The notes below the pieces were generated by a model. That model did no database searches and was not told where the DNA came from. It saw only the letters and a program-made list of their open reading frames with translations. Shown piece by piece: positions 1 to 13,295 of a stretch of DNA of 64,000 bases. The position numbers were made by a program, and so were the translations under genes. The DNA is from Utricularia gibba (taxonomy: Eukaryota > Streptophyta > Magnoliopsida > Lamiales > Lentibulariaceae): NCBI GenBank assembly GCA_002189035.1, contig CM007989.1:2356001-2420000 (forward strand), in the 5' to 3' direction. The stretch's first letter is position 1, and every line of letters starts with the position of its first letter.

Positions 1-33
1 TATTCTATTTCGTTCACATTTTCATGTTTTCAG

Positions 34-1193
34 GCACTGCATGCTAGTACCTCGATTTCAACTGGCATGAAAGGTGCAACTAAGGCAATGACTGCAATGA
101 ACAAGGTAGGTTTTGGGTTGTCATCATATGGTTTAAATATATCTTCAGTATCACTTCGCCAAAGATGGCGCACAATCATTTCATGAGTAATTCTATTTCA
201 GCAAATGGAGCCTGCAAAACAAGCTAAATTGATTAGAGAGTTCCAGAAACAGTCTTCGCAGATGGATATGACGGTAATTTGCAACATTGTCAAGCTGTAT
301 TTAGGATCACCGGGGATGCCTTAACACTCTATCCAGTATGGTGTATCTGCATTATGCATTAAAGATACTATTTTCTTTTCAGATTGAGATGATGTCTGAG
401 GCTATTGATGAGACATTGGACAAGGATGAGGCAGAAGAAGAAACTGAAGAGCTTACTAACCAGGTGAAGAATTACTCCAGCAGAGGAACATATCCCACAC
501 ATTTTGGCCCTTTTAATTAGTTTCTTTTTGCAGGTGCTTGACGAGATTGGCGTGGATATTGCTTCTCAGGTTAGTTTCCTTTAAAGCTGTGTGTGGACAA
601 TCCTCTTTGTGAAGTAGATATACTGGCCTGTGTTATAAAGAAGCAGATATTGACTTGTTCAATCCTCGTAAAACCTTATGATGGAGTTTGACCCTGTTTT
701 TTTTTGGGAACAGTTATCATCAGCCCCAAAAGGAAGGATCGCATCAAGGAAAGCTGAAAATGCTGCTCCCAGTCCCAAGTAAGCATCCTTTTTGGCCTTT
801 GACCTTTAAATTATATAATGGGTGCACTTGCAATCTAGATTGATAGCAACTTTATACCCATTTCTCTAGCGGCTTTGGACCATTTGATTCATTGCTTTGA
901 TGGATTTGGATTTTGCATGAACCAGTTTGATCAGATTTTGATTTTTTTTGTGAGCTCTTGGTTTGGTTTGTTTGCGTTGTTCCTACGAATATGTATGGGA
1001 TTCATTGTAATGGTATTGATTCATTTATACTGCGAATTTTGAGTGTCTCGAGTGTTCTCTCTGCATGCTCATGTTTGTTTTGTTTTCTACCATCAATGCA
1101 TGGCATCCTATTGACAGTAACGCTGCATCTGCATCAACTGATGCTGACGTCGAGGATCTGGAGAAACGGCTAGCATCTCTGCGGAGAACATGA
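34..1193 (+). CDS. VPS2: ESCRT-III subunit VPS2/CHMP2 family, 3' part of gene
   Basis: Six in-frame exons are visible: 34-105, 202-273, 383-463, 534-569, 714-778 and 1118-1193 (stop TGA 1191-1193). The start and first exons lie left of the window. The peptide has the ESCRT-III C-terminal half: an acidic stretch (DEAEEETEELTNQ), then LDEIGVDIASQLSSAPKG, and ends with a MIT-interacting motif, EDLEKRLASLRRT. VPS2 forms the late ESCRT-III filament with VPS24 on endosomes and is disassembled by the SKD1/VPS4 ATPase during multivesicular body sorting. From memory the residues fit the plant VPS2.2/VPS2.3 branch better than VPS2.1. It is convergent with the next gene, with about 330 bp between stop codons. 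All splice sites are GT-AG. Confidence 0.9.
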
Positions 1194-1522
1194 CAACATT
1201 ATCAGTCACCACCCCCTGCTTTTATGTATCATCAAACAGATACAGGCTTGTAATGTTTCTATTTACATCGAGGACTACTTCACATCCATTTAGGATCAAA
1301 TGCTATCACTAAACCATAGTTAATATGTTTGGATCATATCATGCATAACAAAAGCTGAAAAATCCCTTCAGTATTTAGCTGCTACAGTCAAATCTCTGAC
1401 TCTTTCAATCAAAAGTTACAAAAATCAACCATTCCCTAACAATTTTTACTGTTGGGAATGACAGCGCTAGCAAGAATTTTGTATGTAATAAGCAAAAGCA
1501 TGTTCTACGAGACAAAGAAAGG
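1194..1522. other. Convergent 3' intergenic region
   Basis: This stretch holds the 3' untranslated ends of the VPS2 gene (plus strand) and HEN1 (minus strand). I see no additional coding frame in it. Confidence 0.6.
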
Positions 1523-4500
1523 TCAAGAAGACAAAACATCCGCGGCAGTTACCTTATGCACATCATCAGCTTCTCTAGTCCACTCCCAAATGGGAGTACA
1601 AGGGCTATCCTCCATTCTGCCCACCCTAATACCATCGTCCAGCCTTCTGAATATTGCAATTTGTGATGCAAAACCCGGCTCAACATCACCAGAACCACCA
1701 ACTCCACTGAACTCGACACCATAGTTGTGCCTCGCAGCCAACTCAGATGCCCAATGCTGGAATTGTTGCCTTGTCCACTCAAACTTGTGGTCATGGTTTC
1801 TGAACTTACAGATGGACTGGTTCTTCTCTTCGAGGTCTTCATCATGGCTACTTGGGGCTGATCTCTGGAGGATCGTGTTGTATTCATAGTTTGGTGTGGA
1901 GACAATGAGGATTTTGGGGCAGAAAGAGCCTAGAGTCAAGTCGCCAAATATCCATGCATCTTCTTCCTCCATGTGCTCAATCACCTGATTGTCAAAATAA
2001 AGCATTTTTTCTTTTGGGACACTAAAAATTTTGAGCAATCTTTGAGACTCACCTCCAAACAAGTTGCTATATCACATCTACACAGCCGGTAATCAAACTT
2101 CGTGATGGAACCATCATAAAGCACAGCAGATTTTATTTTGCAAGTTGGGGCTATAGATTCCACCAACTTGTTCAGCTTTGAGTGAATCAACTGCATTAAA
2201 AGTTTTTGTAAATACAAAAAAGATTGGATGCCTGGAAGTCACTTTGCATGCTGACATACCTTAGCTGCCCGAGCAAGTGCCTTTCGTGAAATATCAATGC
2301 CAACAATTTTCTCAAGAGAAGTAGGGTATGACAGCAAAGAATCCAACAAACATCCAGAACCACAACCGAAGTCAATCTGTATCAAAAACTAGTTTCAGTT
2401 TCAAGTGTTGTAGACCTATTATCACACGTGTAAATAATACCAGAAAGACCGCCGATGACTCCTTAATATACTGCACTGCAAACTCAACACGCTGCTTAGA
2501 CAGCGGTGGGCTGAAAAGAGCTTTCTCCATTCGATCTTCCAATGGTTCTGTTATCTGTATTAGATTAACAGTACACTCTAATTTGCAGCTACCTGTGTAT
2601 GAAATATAGAAGAATCAGTGAAGTAGAACAATGTCACAACAAAGGAATCTTAAATCCGTCATGAGGTTCTTACGTGATGATAATAAAATAGAGGCTGCCA
2701 CGGGATCCTTAGCTGCAGCAAGAATGTGCTCAATTGGAGGCAACTCCGCAAGGAAACATGCAGATTGACCGACGGACATTTGCCCTATAGCTGCTTCAAC
2801 TTGTGACATGACAGATTCATTGCCAAACTCAAACTCAAACTCTTCACAGCTTTCTATATGGTGTTTCATGCTATCATCCTCAGTAATTAATGAAATGCTA
2901 TACCTTATAGATGCTAAAGAACCACCAGATGCAGTAATTCCAGAACTTGAACCCTCGATGTTATAGAGGGATGGCTCATAATCCATCGTACTGATATCCA
3001 TGTTTCTACCAAATTCTTGCACATGATGGAGAAATACGAACTCCTTTAGAAAATGATGAGTTGGATGAAGATTGAACCTCTTACCTAGTAAACTCAACTC
3101 TTCCAAAGACATATCTGGATTTTCAAAGAACATGTTCAGCCAACGTAAAACTATCAGAGCAGCTCTCTGCAAAGCATCCGTTTGCTTTCTATGACGCTCT
3201 TGTGGTGAGCACTGCAATATCAGCTCCTGAGTTTTTGTGTATATCTTTACTGCACAACTGTAAGCTTCAGCGGATTGCTGCTGAACCTTATTACCAGCAC
3301 AAAGAGTTCCAACTTTTTTTGGTTGCTCGCCTGAGTGATTGAGAATAACCTCTTTGCAGGATGCAGGCGAATCGTGCAATGAATCTGAAGAATTATTTTG
3401 TAAACAAAATACCGGTTCAGACAAATTGTTATAACGGCAAAATGTACAAAGAGCATCTCTGGGAAGGGAGCCCCTCCAGTTGTTTTTCGCTGTAAACGCT
3501 GAAGGCAACTTAGCAAAAAGTCCTGGAAGCCTGGACACCTTATATCCTCCACTAGGCGTCTTGCTCATGATCATCCTTAAGAAAGGGTAAATCACTATTA
3601 AGAGAAGATACACCAAATAATTAATGTTCCATCATGGGCATATGATAAACATGATTACCTATAATACGATTGCATGGAAACAGATTCGTGATTGAGACTG
3701 GAAGATATCCATGGATACCCCAAAGAAGCCAAAATTGCATCACCATATATATTTTGGTTTGTCAAATAACTCGCCCAGGCATTCAAAGGTCCTTTGGAAT
3801 GAACATCTTTTTCCAGTTGAGAAATGTTGTCCACCTGATCCCGATTTGACGAAGATGAGTATACCCTCATATCAGAATTAGATTTTCCAATTGACCTAAT
3901 AGAATTGAGAAAGGTGGAAAAAAGGTGAAACAACCAGTAAGACATCATGAGAAAACATTCACCAGATACAGAAAAAATTACCTGGAAATCAGAACATCTG
4001 AAGCCTCAGCCACACCTAGTTCACAAGCGATAACATCCAGGTAATAATACGTTGGAGTAAAATTAAGACACAAAGATTCTACAGTTTCCTTAAATGATGA
4101 AGGAATACGTATCACTTCAACAGAAAATGGTTGATGAATTTCTGATTCCTGATTTAATAAGGATAACACCTGAGGAGGATATGGGTTTACCCTCCTCAGT
4201 GAACGTTCTCCATCAGACACAAGTACTGATTCAGTCTGATAAGAAGCTCTTAGGATTAATGACATCAAGAGTTCTGTATTACCCTCAGCAGTTGGATCAA
4301 TGCATTTGCAAATACTGCTTATCTTCGAACCATACACTGCAATCACTGAAATTGGAACAAAACCATTCAGATGGCTCTCTCGTCTTAATGCTGCTCTGAA
4401 GTGACCGCTGAGTGGATGAGGACATGAAAGGAACTTCACCATGTCCAATAAAAATGAGGAAAACTCAATAGTCAAATGGAAGGAAAATGCATTCCTAAAT

Positions 4501-5355
4501 ACTTGTGGAAAAATGGACATGAATGAAGTTCCTAGGTACAACATACATGCAGCCCTAAACCAAGACTATACACGCACCCTCAAAGAAAAGGAAAAAACAG
4601 AATATGAGCATTCAAGAAAATATGCCCCAGCAGCACCTACCTCATTTGAAAATAGAAAAGCAAGGTGACCAGACAAATCCTTCCATGCTTCCTTTATAGT
4701 GGGATTATACTCTTTCTGATGGATTCCCAGCTGCATGACAAACATGCGAACAATTATAAAACAAAAGGAGTCTTTGGTTTATGACATAAACTGTCAAGAA
4801 GTACCTTGTAAAAGGCAGGTGCCCCTTAGAAAAGCACCTCATAAAGAAAAAAAATATATACTTAAGCATAAAAAGACTATCATCTCCCTTTCCATGTTCA
4901 TTGCATACCTATATTATCAGACAAGACTCTCCTATCTTTACATTCATGAGACAAAATTGTAAAGGTCCAAAAATGAGAATTAAATCGAAGCAGGTAATCA
5001 ATCTCATTGTCTCCTAACGATAGTAAACTAAATACATAGCGCTTCAAAGTCAGGAAAAGAAAAAGAGCATGGCAACAACCTCGTCAATAGCCTTTTGCGA
5101 AGCAGATTGTTCAGCCTCCTTTTTCTTCCTAAAAATGTCAGAAACAACCGTAATTTCCGGTAGCTTCAGTGTGCATCGATAAAGACAAGGACCTTTACTA
5201 GGAATTCCTAGGCCTAGAGATCCATTTTCACTGCAATCCAGTACTTCCTCAACCTTATAACATGCTTTGTCACCGTACTTCTGGTGTATTATTGCCTTGG
5301 GGGTCAGTGATGGCTTCTTTCTAGTTACAGCTGGCGAGTTGCCAGCGTCAATCAT
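1523..5355 (-). CDS. HEN1: HEN1, small-RNA 2'-O-methyltransferase
   Basis: Nine exons read without a break: 5080-5355, 4641-4730, 3982-4433, 3659-3895, 2674-3575, 2450-2592, 2260-2376, 2053-2190 and 1523-1984, giving 938 aa (Arabidopsis HEN1 is about 942). HEN1 adds a 2'-O-methyl group to the 3' nucleotide of miRNA and siRNA duplexes and so protects them from uridylation and decay. Visible: an N-terminal double-stranded-RNA-binding region (KAIIHQKYGDKACYKVEEV), a long central part, then the methyltransferase with SAM motif IDFGCGSG near residue 702. The Mg-binding residues lie in CLEV/IEHMEE and in HDHKFEW. The start is the first ATG before the conserved RKKPSLTPKAIIHQ segment. All splice sites are GT-AG. 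Confidence 0.95.
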
Positions 5356-6359
5356 TCTCCAATAACGTCACTATATAACCACCAACCTAGTTTTCTCTCT
5401 TGAAAGTTGTGCCTGGAATTGATCTTCAGACAGTTCACACACCCACCGACGGCGCAGCAGCAATAGGCGAGATGGAGTTGCTCGCAGAATCCCAAGCTAG
5501 TGAATGGTAGACGGTAACTAGACGGCGAGATACACGCAAGAAGGCGAATGGGGCTGGAACTCGATTTGAAATGAAAAAGCGGGAAGCCGAACACCGCACT
5601 TAGAGAAGCTGGGTCACTCCTCCTCCTACCCCGTCGCCAAAAGGGTGTACCGCAAGAAAAGAGAAGGCGTAGCGACAAAGTTTGGAACTTTCGCTAGAAA
5701 AGACTTTGACGGTTCAGAGAGGAAGGTGACTGCTCCCGTAACTGAAAGTGCATTCACCATCCACCGGAATTTGCTTTGGAATCCAAGCAGTTGGGCTTTG
5801 CCGGTGCGTAACATTATTTTTATAATCCTTGCTTTTTGAAAGTCATGGAATTCTCCAGTTATTTTCAGAATCTCATTCTGCAATTAAAAAAAAAAGGAGA
5901 GAAGACGAGACGTGCTTAAAATTTCATGAATTTTGACATAATTAAATTGAAAGGAATATCATATCATTCACATCTCTTGTCCTGTTTCAACAGGAAGCAG
6001 TTTAAAAGCTCCATCAAGCAGCTGCGTGCGCATTCAACACAGATGGAGTTACAAAGACAGCGGGCCTGCAAGCTAGTTTTATAGACATACATTGATTATG
6101 AGACTAAAGTTCAATGTGTCAAAATCTTACTGCACTGCAGGATCCATTTTGATTCAGTGCATGAACCTAACAATCAAAACAGTGACACTGTTTTCTATGT
6201 GGAGAATTTCACCACTGCATTCGGGTTAGTGTTCAGATAAAGCAACCAAAACCGAGGAACTCGCAGAATCATCCACAAGGGAATAAATAGCTGGTCATCT
6301 ACCAAAACTATGCGCTTTACTTGAAAACTAAAGCAATAAAAGAAAAAAAAAAGCATCAT
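5356..6359. other. Intergenic region upstream of HEN1
   Basis: This contains the HEN1 5' leader and promoter and the space before the decayed coiled-coil gene. Short open frames on both strands have no recognisable protein and no splice-supported continuation. Confidence 0.5.
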
Positions 6360-8244
6360 CATGATTTTGGAAAAAAATCCCGCTCCCCTACCCTTGAGAG
6401 TATTGCTTTCTAGTTACTTATGCATACTCCTTTCCTTCTTTATTGATCCTCAGGATTCAAAATCATCCAGCATTGCTGGCAATCTCTTTGCACCCATTTG
6501 GAGCACCTCTTTAAGTCTCTTTTCCACATTACTTCTGATCAATGGCGCGTGACATCTGATTTTTGCTTGAGCAAGCTCCAAATTTAGTCTACTAGTTTAC
6601 CAGCTTCAATCTGCTTCAGTTCCTCCGAATTTTTTAGAGTCTAAAATCTCCAGCAACGTGTTTCTCTCACTTACCACTGTATATATTAGCATCTTTTCTA
6701 ATTCTAGTGAGTTTCATGAGAAGCTAGTTCAAACTGCTTCCAGTCTTTTTCTAATGAAATTAATAGATTATCCAAGTGCATCGCTTTTCTTTCCCATGTT
6801 ATTTCAAAATTAAATATCTTCTGCCTTCGTTTTTTTTCATTTCTTCGTTCTGGAATTCTAAAATAACTTCTCTGTTCGGCAGAATCTCCTTGCACAATAC
6901 ACTGAATTGTCACTCGGTATCCTTCATGACTTTTGTAATAACCAGTCAACTCAATTCTTGCATTACAAAAGACTCAAACTTCGAGTTTTCAACATCTTTA
7001 CGCATGTCACCAGAAACACACAGAGCTTCCTCAGAAGCATCTGAATTCACTAACTGTTCCCTCAGAGAAGAACGTTTCTGCTTCAAGGCGCCTTATATCA
7101 TTTTCTTTTTCAGTTAGGCATTATTTGAGATACTGATTCTGAGAGAGAAAACTATCTAGCTTTTGCTTGAGCTCTACCATGTTTTCAAGATTAATTTCTT
7201 ATGCAGGAAATTTTTCATTCTCCAGAAATAAACTCTTTCATCTTCAAAATGACATCCGCAATCCTCTTTCTCAGCAGTCAAGTACGATGCCATCTTCAAA
7301 TATTCTCGTCTCACACTATAGTACTGTTCAGTTGTATGTTCTATTGCCTTTTCGTGATCTCTCCTTAACGTTATTATGACACCATTAAAAAAATTAACCA
7401 GCCCTCAATTGTAAAGTGTCTCATCTGCTGAAGATCATAGTATCAACTACATGAATATATGTTATGTCCAGTTTCCCATTCCCTTGATCAAAATCATGAG
7501 ATCCATGAGAAAGGAAACCTGTTACGGGGTAACAAGTGCCTTCAGAATTGCATCCAATTGAATTTTCAATCCAATCCACATAACAAACTCCTGATGAACA
7601 CTAACCACAGTTTCTATCACAACATCCTCCACATTATTCAGTGAGGAACAATTATTCTGCCACTCATCATAGCACCTGCGGACAAAGTCCGTAGTTGTTA
7701 CAATCAAGCATTCCAATTTGTCTCATCTGCGTGGTCCCAGCTCTCATTTTCAACTAACTTAGAGGTAGATCTAGAGTTCTTTCCTGCATCAGATTTCCTA
7801 TTAAATTCAATCTCCCTTTCAACCGCATCAAACTGCTCCCTCATTCTATGATCCAAATATCGCAGAGACTGCCTTCCAAGTTTACACCCTTTACGCATCT
7901 CTATCAATGTTGCATTGATATATTTATCAGAGACTACCTCATGGGAGCCAGGAATTCTTTTCAAGCCTGCTACTTCAAGTTCCTTGCCTGGAATCTGATC
8001 AGCCGCCTCTACTTCAATCGCACCAACCATACCCTCTATGACAGAACCACTGACCATACGAGAAATCAATAATCGATCATTGATATCTTCCAAGTTACAA
8101 GAACCTCCTCGGCTGGATTACCTTTCTCCATATCACCATCCTCCAGCATCTCCCCGTATTCACTATTTTTTTTTAATTTGTACCGATCCCATCTCCTTCA
8201 CTAAAAACGCCACCATCAACCACAACCTCTTGACTCCCCATCAT
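6360..8244 (-). pseudogene. Decayed WPP domain-associated (WAP-type) coiled-coil gene
   Basis: Read on the minus strand, segments of one long coiled-coil protein follow each other in order but in different frames and with internal stops. They include a start region near 8244, an open piece 8093-7704 (DRLLISRMVSGSVIEGMVGA, then SLRYLDHRMREQFDAVEREI), a piece 7716-7522 (DFVRRCYDEWQNNCSSL), a piece about 7380-7170 (RRDHEKAIEHTTEQYYSVRR) and a piece 6949-6704 (LDNLLISLEKDWKQFELASH), followed by further stops. The first two pieces resemble from memory the N-terminal half of plant WPP domain-associated proteins, which bind nuclear-envelope or Golgi-linked WPP/MAF1 proteins. At least three frame changes and several in-frame stops make a functional product unlikely. 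The 3' limit is uncertain. Confidence 0.65.
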
Positions 8245-9068
8245 ACTCGTGCAGCCTGAAATACAACCAAGTTCGACCCTAATCAACAAACAAATTCGCC
8301 TCATTCCATGGATGAGAGAATCAAGCTAAAAAAACCCAAATAAAAGAAAAGTAAGATAAAAACTGCAGACACTTAGAAGTCATCAAAGTTCTTGTTAAGC
8401 GTGCATATCAGGAGCCCAGAACACCAAAAAGAACTACCTGAATCAGCTACCCACTTCAAAGCAATATGATACTCTAGGGCTTTGATGACATTGAGCGTCG
8501 GGAGATAAGTAGAGTGAGTGCGACTATTACATAAACTCGCAAGAACCAGGAATAGCCGATTGAGCGGGAGGGGAGCCAAAGAGTTGAAAGGATAAAAGGC
8601 TCGAATTACGAATAATTTACACCAATTGCCATCATCTTCTCTCGTGTTAATGTCTTGAAAGTTGAAACTGGAGGGCAGAACCGGCAGAGAACAGCCTTTA
8701 GAGATCTTATTATTTTATTTACATTGCAAGACTTCCAAACCTCCTTATTTACAAATCCACCCTTTCCTCTTTTTTTCTTTTTCGCCAATAAATGGATAAA
8801 TACTTTTCAAATTGATATCTCAATTTTTAGAAATTAGCTTTCGGTCAATTAGTTTGCCTTATTTGATTAACACCTTATAACAATTTGCAAACAAGCCCAC
8901 CAGTTTATTAAAATGTGAATAATCAATCATTCTGTTGCATGAGATAAGACATATCCACCATGTAAAGAAAACAGTTGGACGAAAACCAGAGGCCATAAAT
9001 AACTTATCCATTGCGGGCATAGAGCAAAAGCTTATCACCAATACATGGCGCAGAAGCAGGGAGCACGA
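8245..9068. other. Intergenic region
   Basis: This lies between the decayed coiled-coil gene and the FNR stop codon. It would include the former promoter of the pseudogene and the FNR 3' untranslated region. I see no supported gene. Confidence 0.5.
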
Positions 9069-11009
9069 TTAGTAGACTTCTACATGCCATTGCTTGTTCT
9101 TCTTCAGCTGGGAGAGCTTCGCCTCCCAGCTTTCCCCTCTCTGCTCTGCAACTCTCTTTAGAGTGTCTTGTATTCCAGGCATCATCCCCTTCAGCCCACA
9201 GAAGTAGATGTGTGCTCCTCCGTCCAGAAGCTTGAAGATTTCATCGCTGTATTCTTCGATTTTATCCTGGACATACATCTTGCCTCCATTCTTGTTCCTT
9301 TCTACCCTGCTAAGAGCACGATTATACCTGAAGTTGTCTGGATAATCGAGAGCATACTTGGAGAACTCGTCATCATAAAGAAGGCTATCGGTGTTGGCTA
9401 CTCCGAGGAAAAGCCAGGCCAGTCCATTGAACTTGAATGTCGGAACCTTCTCCATGAACATTCGACGAAGATAGCCCCTATAAGGAGCCACTCCGGTGCC
9501 GGTGGCAATCATGATGTGAGTGCTGTTCGGGTTGTCTTCAGGCAAAAGCATTATCTTGCCAGAAGGACCTGTAGAAGACAGCAACATTAGCTACAAGTGA
9601 AAGAAAATGGTACCAACCAGGAATCCTAAAATATCCCAAGAATTTCTATTACGCAACACGATTTAGCAGAGACATATTCAGAAAGTGTAATGTTAACGAA
9701 AGTTTTTCACAATCTTAAAGAGAACAAGTGCACCATTAACAACTTATGGCATGATAACGCATATAAGTGATTTTGTGGGCTAGTGAAACAATGCAGGACT
9801 TAATTTCCAGAAATCTCGGATTATAATACCAGATTAGAATGCATACAGTTTTACAAAAGAAAATATGAGCTTCCTAGGAGATCCCACCTGCAATCTGAAC
9901 CTTGTCACCAGGTTTGGAATCACACAAAAAGTTGCTGCAAACTCCTTTTTTAGAGGGATCTTCTTTCCCAGTTTCTGGATCATAGTACACAGCACGTCGA
10001 ACACACAGGCTAGCCGTCCTACCATCGAAGGAGTCTCCATACCTAGTAGAAGCTATAGAGTATAGTCGAACATTATGCGGGCTCCCAGGTTTTTTTGGAT
10101 TTTCACCCTATCACACATGAGGGAAGCAGTTACAATTCATGAAAAATAACAAAATCGTCAAACATTTGAAGCTTTGTTAACAACATCACAAAACGTAGTG
10201 TACTATATTAAGCACGTAGCAAAAACTGCTCAACCGAACTTAAAAGGAAAGGATTAATGAAACACACAGGTGGAATAATCCCATAACTCTGTCCTTCCCA
10301 GTAGGGAACATTTCCTCCATGATCTATGACAATGTGACAAGTCTCCCCAGGAGCTTGAGGGCCAACTATTCTTTCAACAGATACAATAGTTCCAGTATAA
10401 GGTTCCTTGTTTCTGTACACATGAAGTGGTGGTTCTTTTGCATCTTCTAAACTCAATGGTGAAATCTCAACTTTACGTTTAGATTCCTGCGCCAGTGACA
10501 TGCAAATAACTGACCGGCCCCTAGACTCCAATGATGCTACGTTGATTCCCAGTGGTTGCAGCAAAGCCAACGATTTACCCCGGACATAAGCATCATGACA
10601 CTGTACAAAATTACAAGGGTCGTATCAACACTACTTGCAGGTATCGAAATGCGAATATATGGCGCATAAATCAAGAAAACGAAGCCATTCATCAGAAAAT
10701 CTGCCCCACATTCAATGTAAAACAAGCCACGCATACCAAATTTGATACCAATATCCATCAACATACACTGAAGGAAAAAAATCATAAGAATAGTAGGTAC
10801 ACTTCACGTAACCTTGAGGTGAGATTTGGGTTGAGATGCATCGTTTCTGAAATTAACCGCGAAAACGACCTGCAAACATAAAAAAAAAAAAAAAAAAACA
10901 TTCGATACATTCAATATGACTCCTGCAATACCATAGTAGACAAAAAAAAAGCAGGAAACAAGTCGAAAAACACCATAAGAATTACCCGAGGAACAGCTGA
11001 AAAAGCCAT
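9069..11009 (-). CDS. RFNR: Root-type ferredoxin-NADP(+) reductase, plastid
   Basis: Five exons: 10986-11009, 10813-10869, 10268-10600, 9888-10107 and 9069-9568, giving 377 aa with no frame break. The enzyme transfers electrons between NADPH and ferredoxin. The root isoform usually works from NADPH to ferredoxin in non-green plastids, feeding nitrite and sulfite assimilation. About 60 N-terminal residues look like a transit peptide (MAFSAVPR start), followed by [14 protein letters not shown] typical of the root isoform. The FAD-binding RLYSIAS, the NADP motif [14 protein letters not shown] and the C-terminal WHVEVY with terminal Tyr are all present. The first exon codes for only eight residues, and intron 1 carries an 18-A run. 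The root assignment is from memory of family sequences. Confidence 0.95.
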
Positions 11010-11385
11010 GCTTGAAATCAAAATTGCCAAAAAAACTGCTCACGGAGCAGTTTCTTTCTACTCAACCTAGGACGCCCGGAAATGCGAAGAGTCTAATGAT
11101 CATTGGCTCGACCTTCCGTCAACACCAAGAGACATGTCGATCCTCATTGGTTCACGGGGACGATTCGTGTCTCATTCAGGGCCGTGATCCACATTCTTAG
11201 CCCAGGCCCATTTTTGAAACCTTTTACCTCAAAAGCCCATATAACCGATTAACTGCTTTTCGAACCGGATCCACATTCACATTCACATCCACAGTAGATT
11301 TACTTGAAAACGATACACATACCAAGCCTGTGTAAGAGTGCACAAGAGGATAACACAATCCATGGCCTCAGGTCAAACACATCAA
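11010..11385. other. FNR promoter / AUG2 3' region
   Basis: This is the intergenic space between the FNR start and the AUG2 stop. Both genes point left, so it contains the FNR 5' leader and promoter. I see no extra gene. Confidence 0.5.
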
Positions 11386-12896
11386 TCAGGGCACGTTCTT
11401 TTTAACTGGAGGAGGCCAAGACAGTCTTCTCTGAGACGAGGCATCAGTTTGGTTTGCAATGCCAGCTTCATTCCGGACATCAACGCCTTGTTGTTGCTGC
11501 TCACTGCCTTCCCTTGAAAGGCTTCCGGTGGTGAAGTCGTCGAAGCTCGGCTCGCTTTTCCAGGGCAATGGAGTTGTGCAGTCAGATGCGGCTGCTGTTC
11601 TTTGGGAGGAACGACCAACTCTCAGGGATTGAAGTTTGGCAAATGACTCCCGCATTGCTGTCATGGCTTCAAAGAGACGGGTGCATGATGCCAATGCGAC
11701 GGGGATCGGCCGGAGCATTTCCTATAGTTAGAATGGGTGCCAGATGTGAGAAATAGTTCTCCACCCGAAGCTTTTTTCTTTCTGGCAAGTAAATAGAAAC
11801 AATTAGATGGCTCTTACACTCCAAACTGTAGGGGGTTCTTCAAAGTTTTGAGTCCACTGAAAATCTGCAACAGAAGCTGTCAAGGCTCCATAATCACTGG
11901 CTGCTCTCATCAGCAACTCCGAAAATTGTTTCTGAGCCATTATGGAAAACATATTTCAATAAACAATCAAATCCTAAAAGTTAAGACCAGAGAGTTGAAG
12001 ATTCCACAGATATAATAGCAACTTCAGGCATGCTATTCAAGTAAACTCAGGAGTAAGTGAACAAAAACTAAGGAGTAGTACCTGATATTCAGCCTCCACT
12101 GGTATGCAGTCAAGTGAATAAGGTTGCTGGAGTCGAGCTATAATCCGATCCTGTGAGGCAAGTAGATAAGCTCATAGGTAAATTACAATGCTGAAGCAGG
12201 TACCAGTCAAAAGGATAGACAATGGTCAATATAGCAACTAAATTAAAGGAGTAAGTTTCATAATTTCTGCTAAAAGATGACAACGGAGGCAGAATAGAAA
12301 ACTCCAGGTCTAACAACGGTTGCAGCAGTGACATCGCTAATCACCTTATTCTGAATAACATCCTTCAGTATGGTAGTGATCCGAGCTAAGGTCTCTATCT
12401 TCTTCTCCATTTCACTTACATGCGTTAAATGAGCAACGTTCCTATCTTCCTACAAAAGTTCAGACAAGCTTATGAAACCCCCAAATCACACAGCCAACCG
12501 TCAAACCTAAACCCCGATAAGAGAACCAAAAATAACTATTTTAATCGCAAAGGAAATTCAAAATTCATTACCTTTCTACCCTGAAGCTCAACTTGCAGAT
12601 CCGCTATTTTTCTCTGCACAGCAGTCAATTCTCTCAAGATCCTTATCAAGTCATCCCCTTTTTCGCCAGTACCCGCAGAAACATTCTGACTATCCTCCTA
12701 ATCCCACGATAATCCATTTCAAATTACATTTCAAAATTTCACAAACGACAGAAACGAAAACGCGTCACAAGACCTGTGAGGGAAGCTGAGAAACGGAGAA
12801 TCCAAGATCGGCGGCGATGTACAGGGCATCCGACAGTCCTCCAGCTCTTCTGAGTGGCTTCTTTCCCACCCACGCGGCGTCGCTGCCCGTCGACAT
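11386..12896 (-). CDS. AUG2: Augmin complex subunit 2
   Basis: Six exons: 12774-12896, 12572-12697, 12345-12449, 12082-12150, 11818-11931 and 11386-11721, giving 290 aa, all in frame. The protein matches plant HAUS/augmin subunit 2: [20 protein letters not shown] at the start, then a coiled coil ([20 protein letters not shown]), then [20 protein letters not shown], and a low-complexity tail. Augmin recruits gamma-tubulin to existing microtubules and so builds the spindle, phragmoplast and branched cortical arrays. The start ATG gives the conserved N-terminus directly. Family recall is strong and the exon phases agree throughout. Confidence 0.93.
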
Positions 12897-13295
12897 TGTC
12901 CTGGATATTTTCACGTTGCTGCAACTTTGAATAAAACAATTTGAAATCCGAAGCCCGATTACCCGCTACCAACGGTCGCCGTGCCGCCCCCCGTAGACGT
13001 GATGATAGATCGGCCGCTGGTCTTCACAGCCCATTACACCTATTGGGCCGTAGCCCAACTTAAACCAATTTTCTCTTGTTTTATCCTAATAAATATATCG
13101 ATAATGTTTTATTATTACACTCATTTTTTATATGTTTATTATTTTTTTGTTGGTGGAATTATTATTTATTATATAAAACATTTCAAATGAAAACAGAATA
13201 CCCAAAAAAAAAAAAAATTGTGAAAATTCATTGGTTGGCGTGGGGGTGATCGGCAGTCTTTCTCAACGGTGAACCGTACGGATGGTGATAAACGG
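12897..13295. other. AUG2 promoter / CPSF30 3' region
   Basis: AT-rich spacer between two minus-strand genes, with an A-rich run on the plus strand near 13202-13216. It should hold the AUG2 5' leader and the CPSF30 3' end. No gene is seen. Confidence 0.5.

Noticed and set aside
9168-9590. 140-codon plus-strand frame inside the FNR gene
   Set aside because: It is antisense to the conserved last FNR exon, which fully explains the openness.
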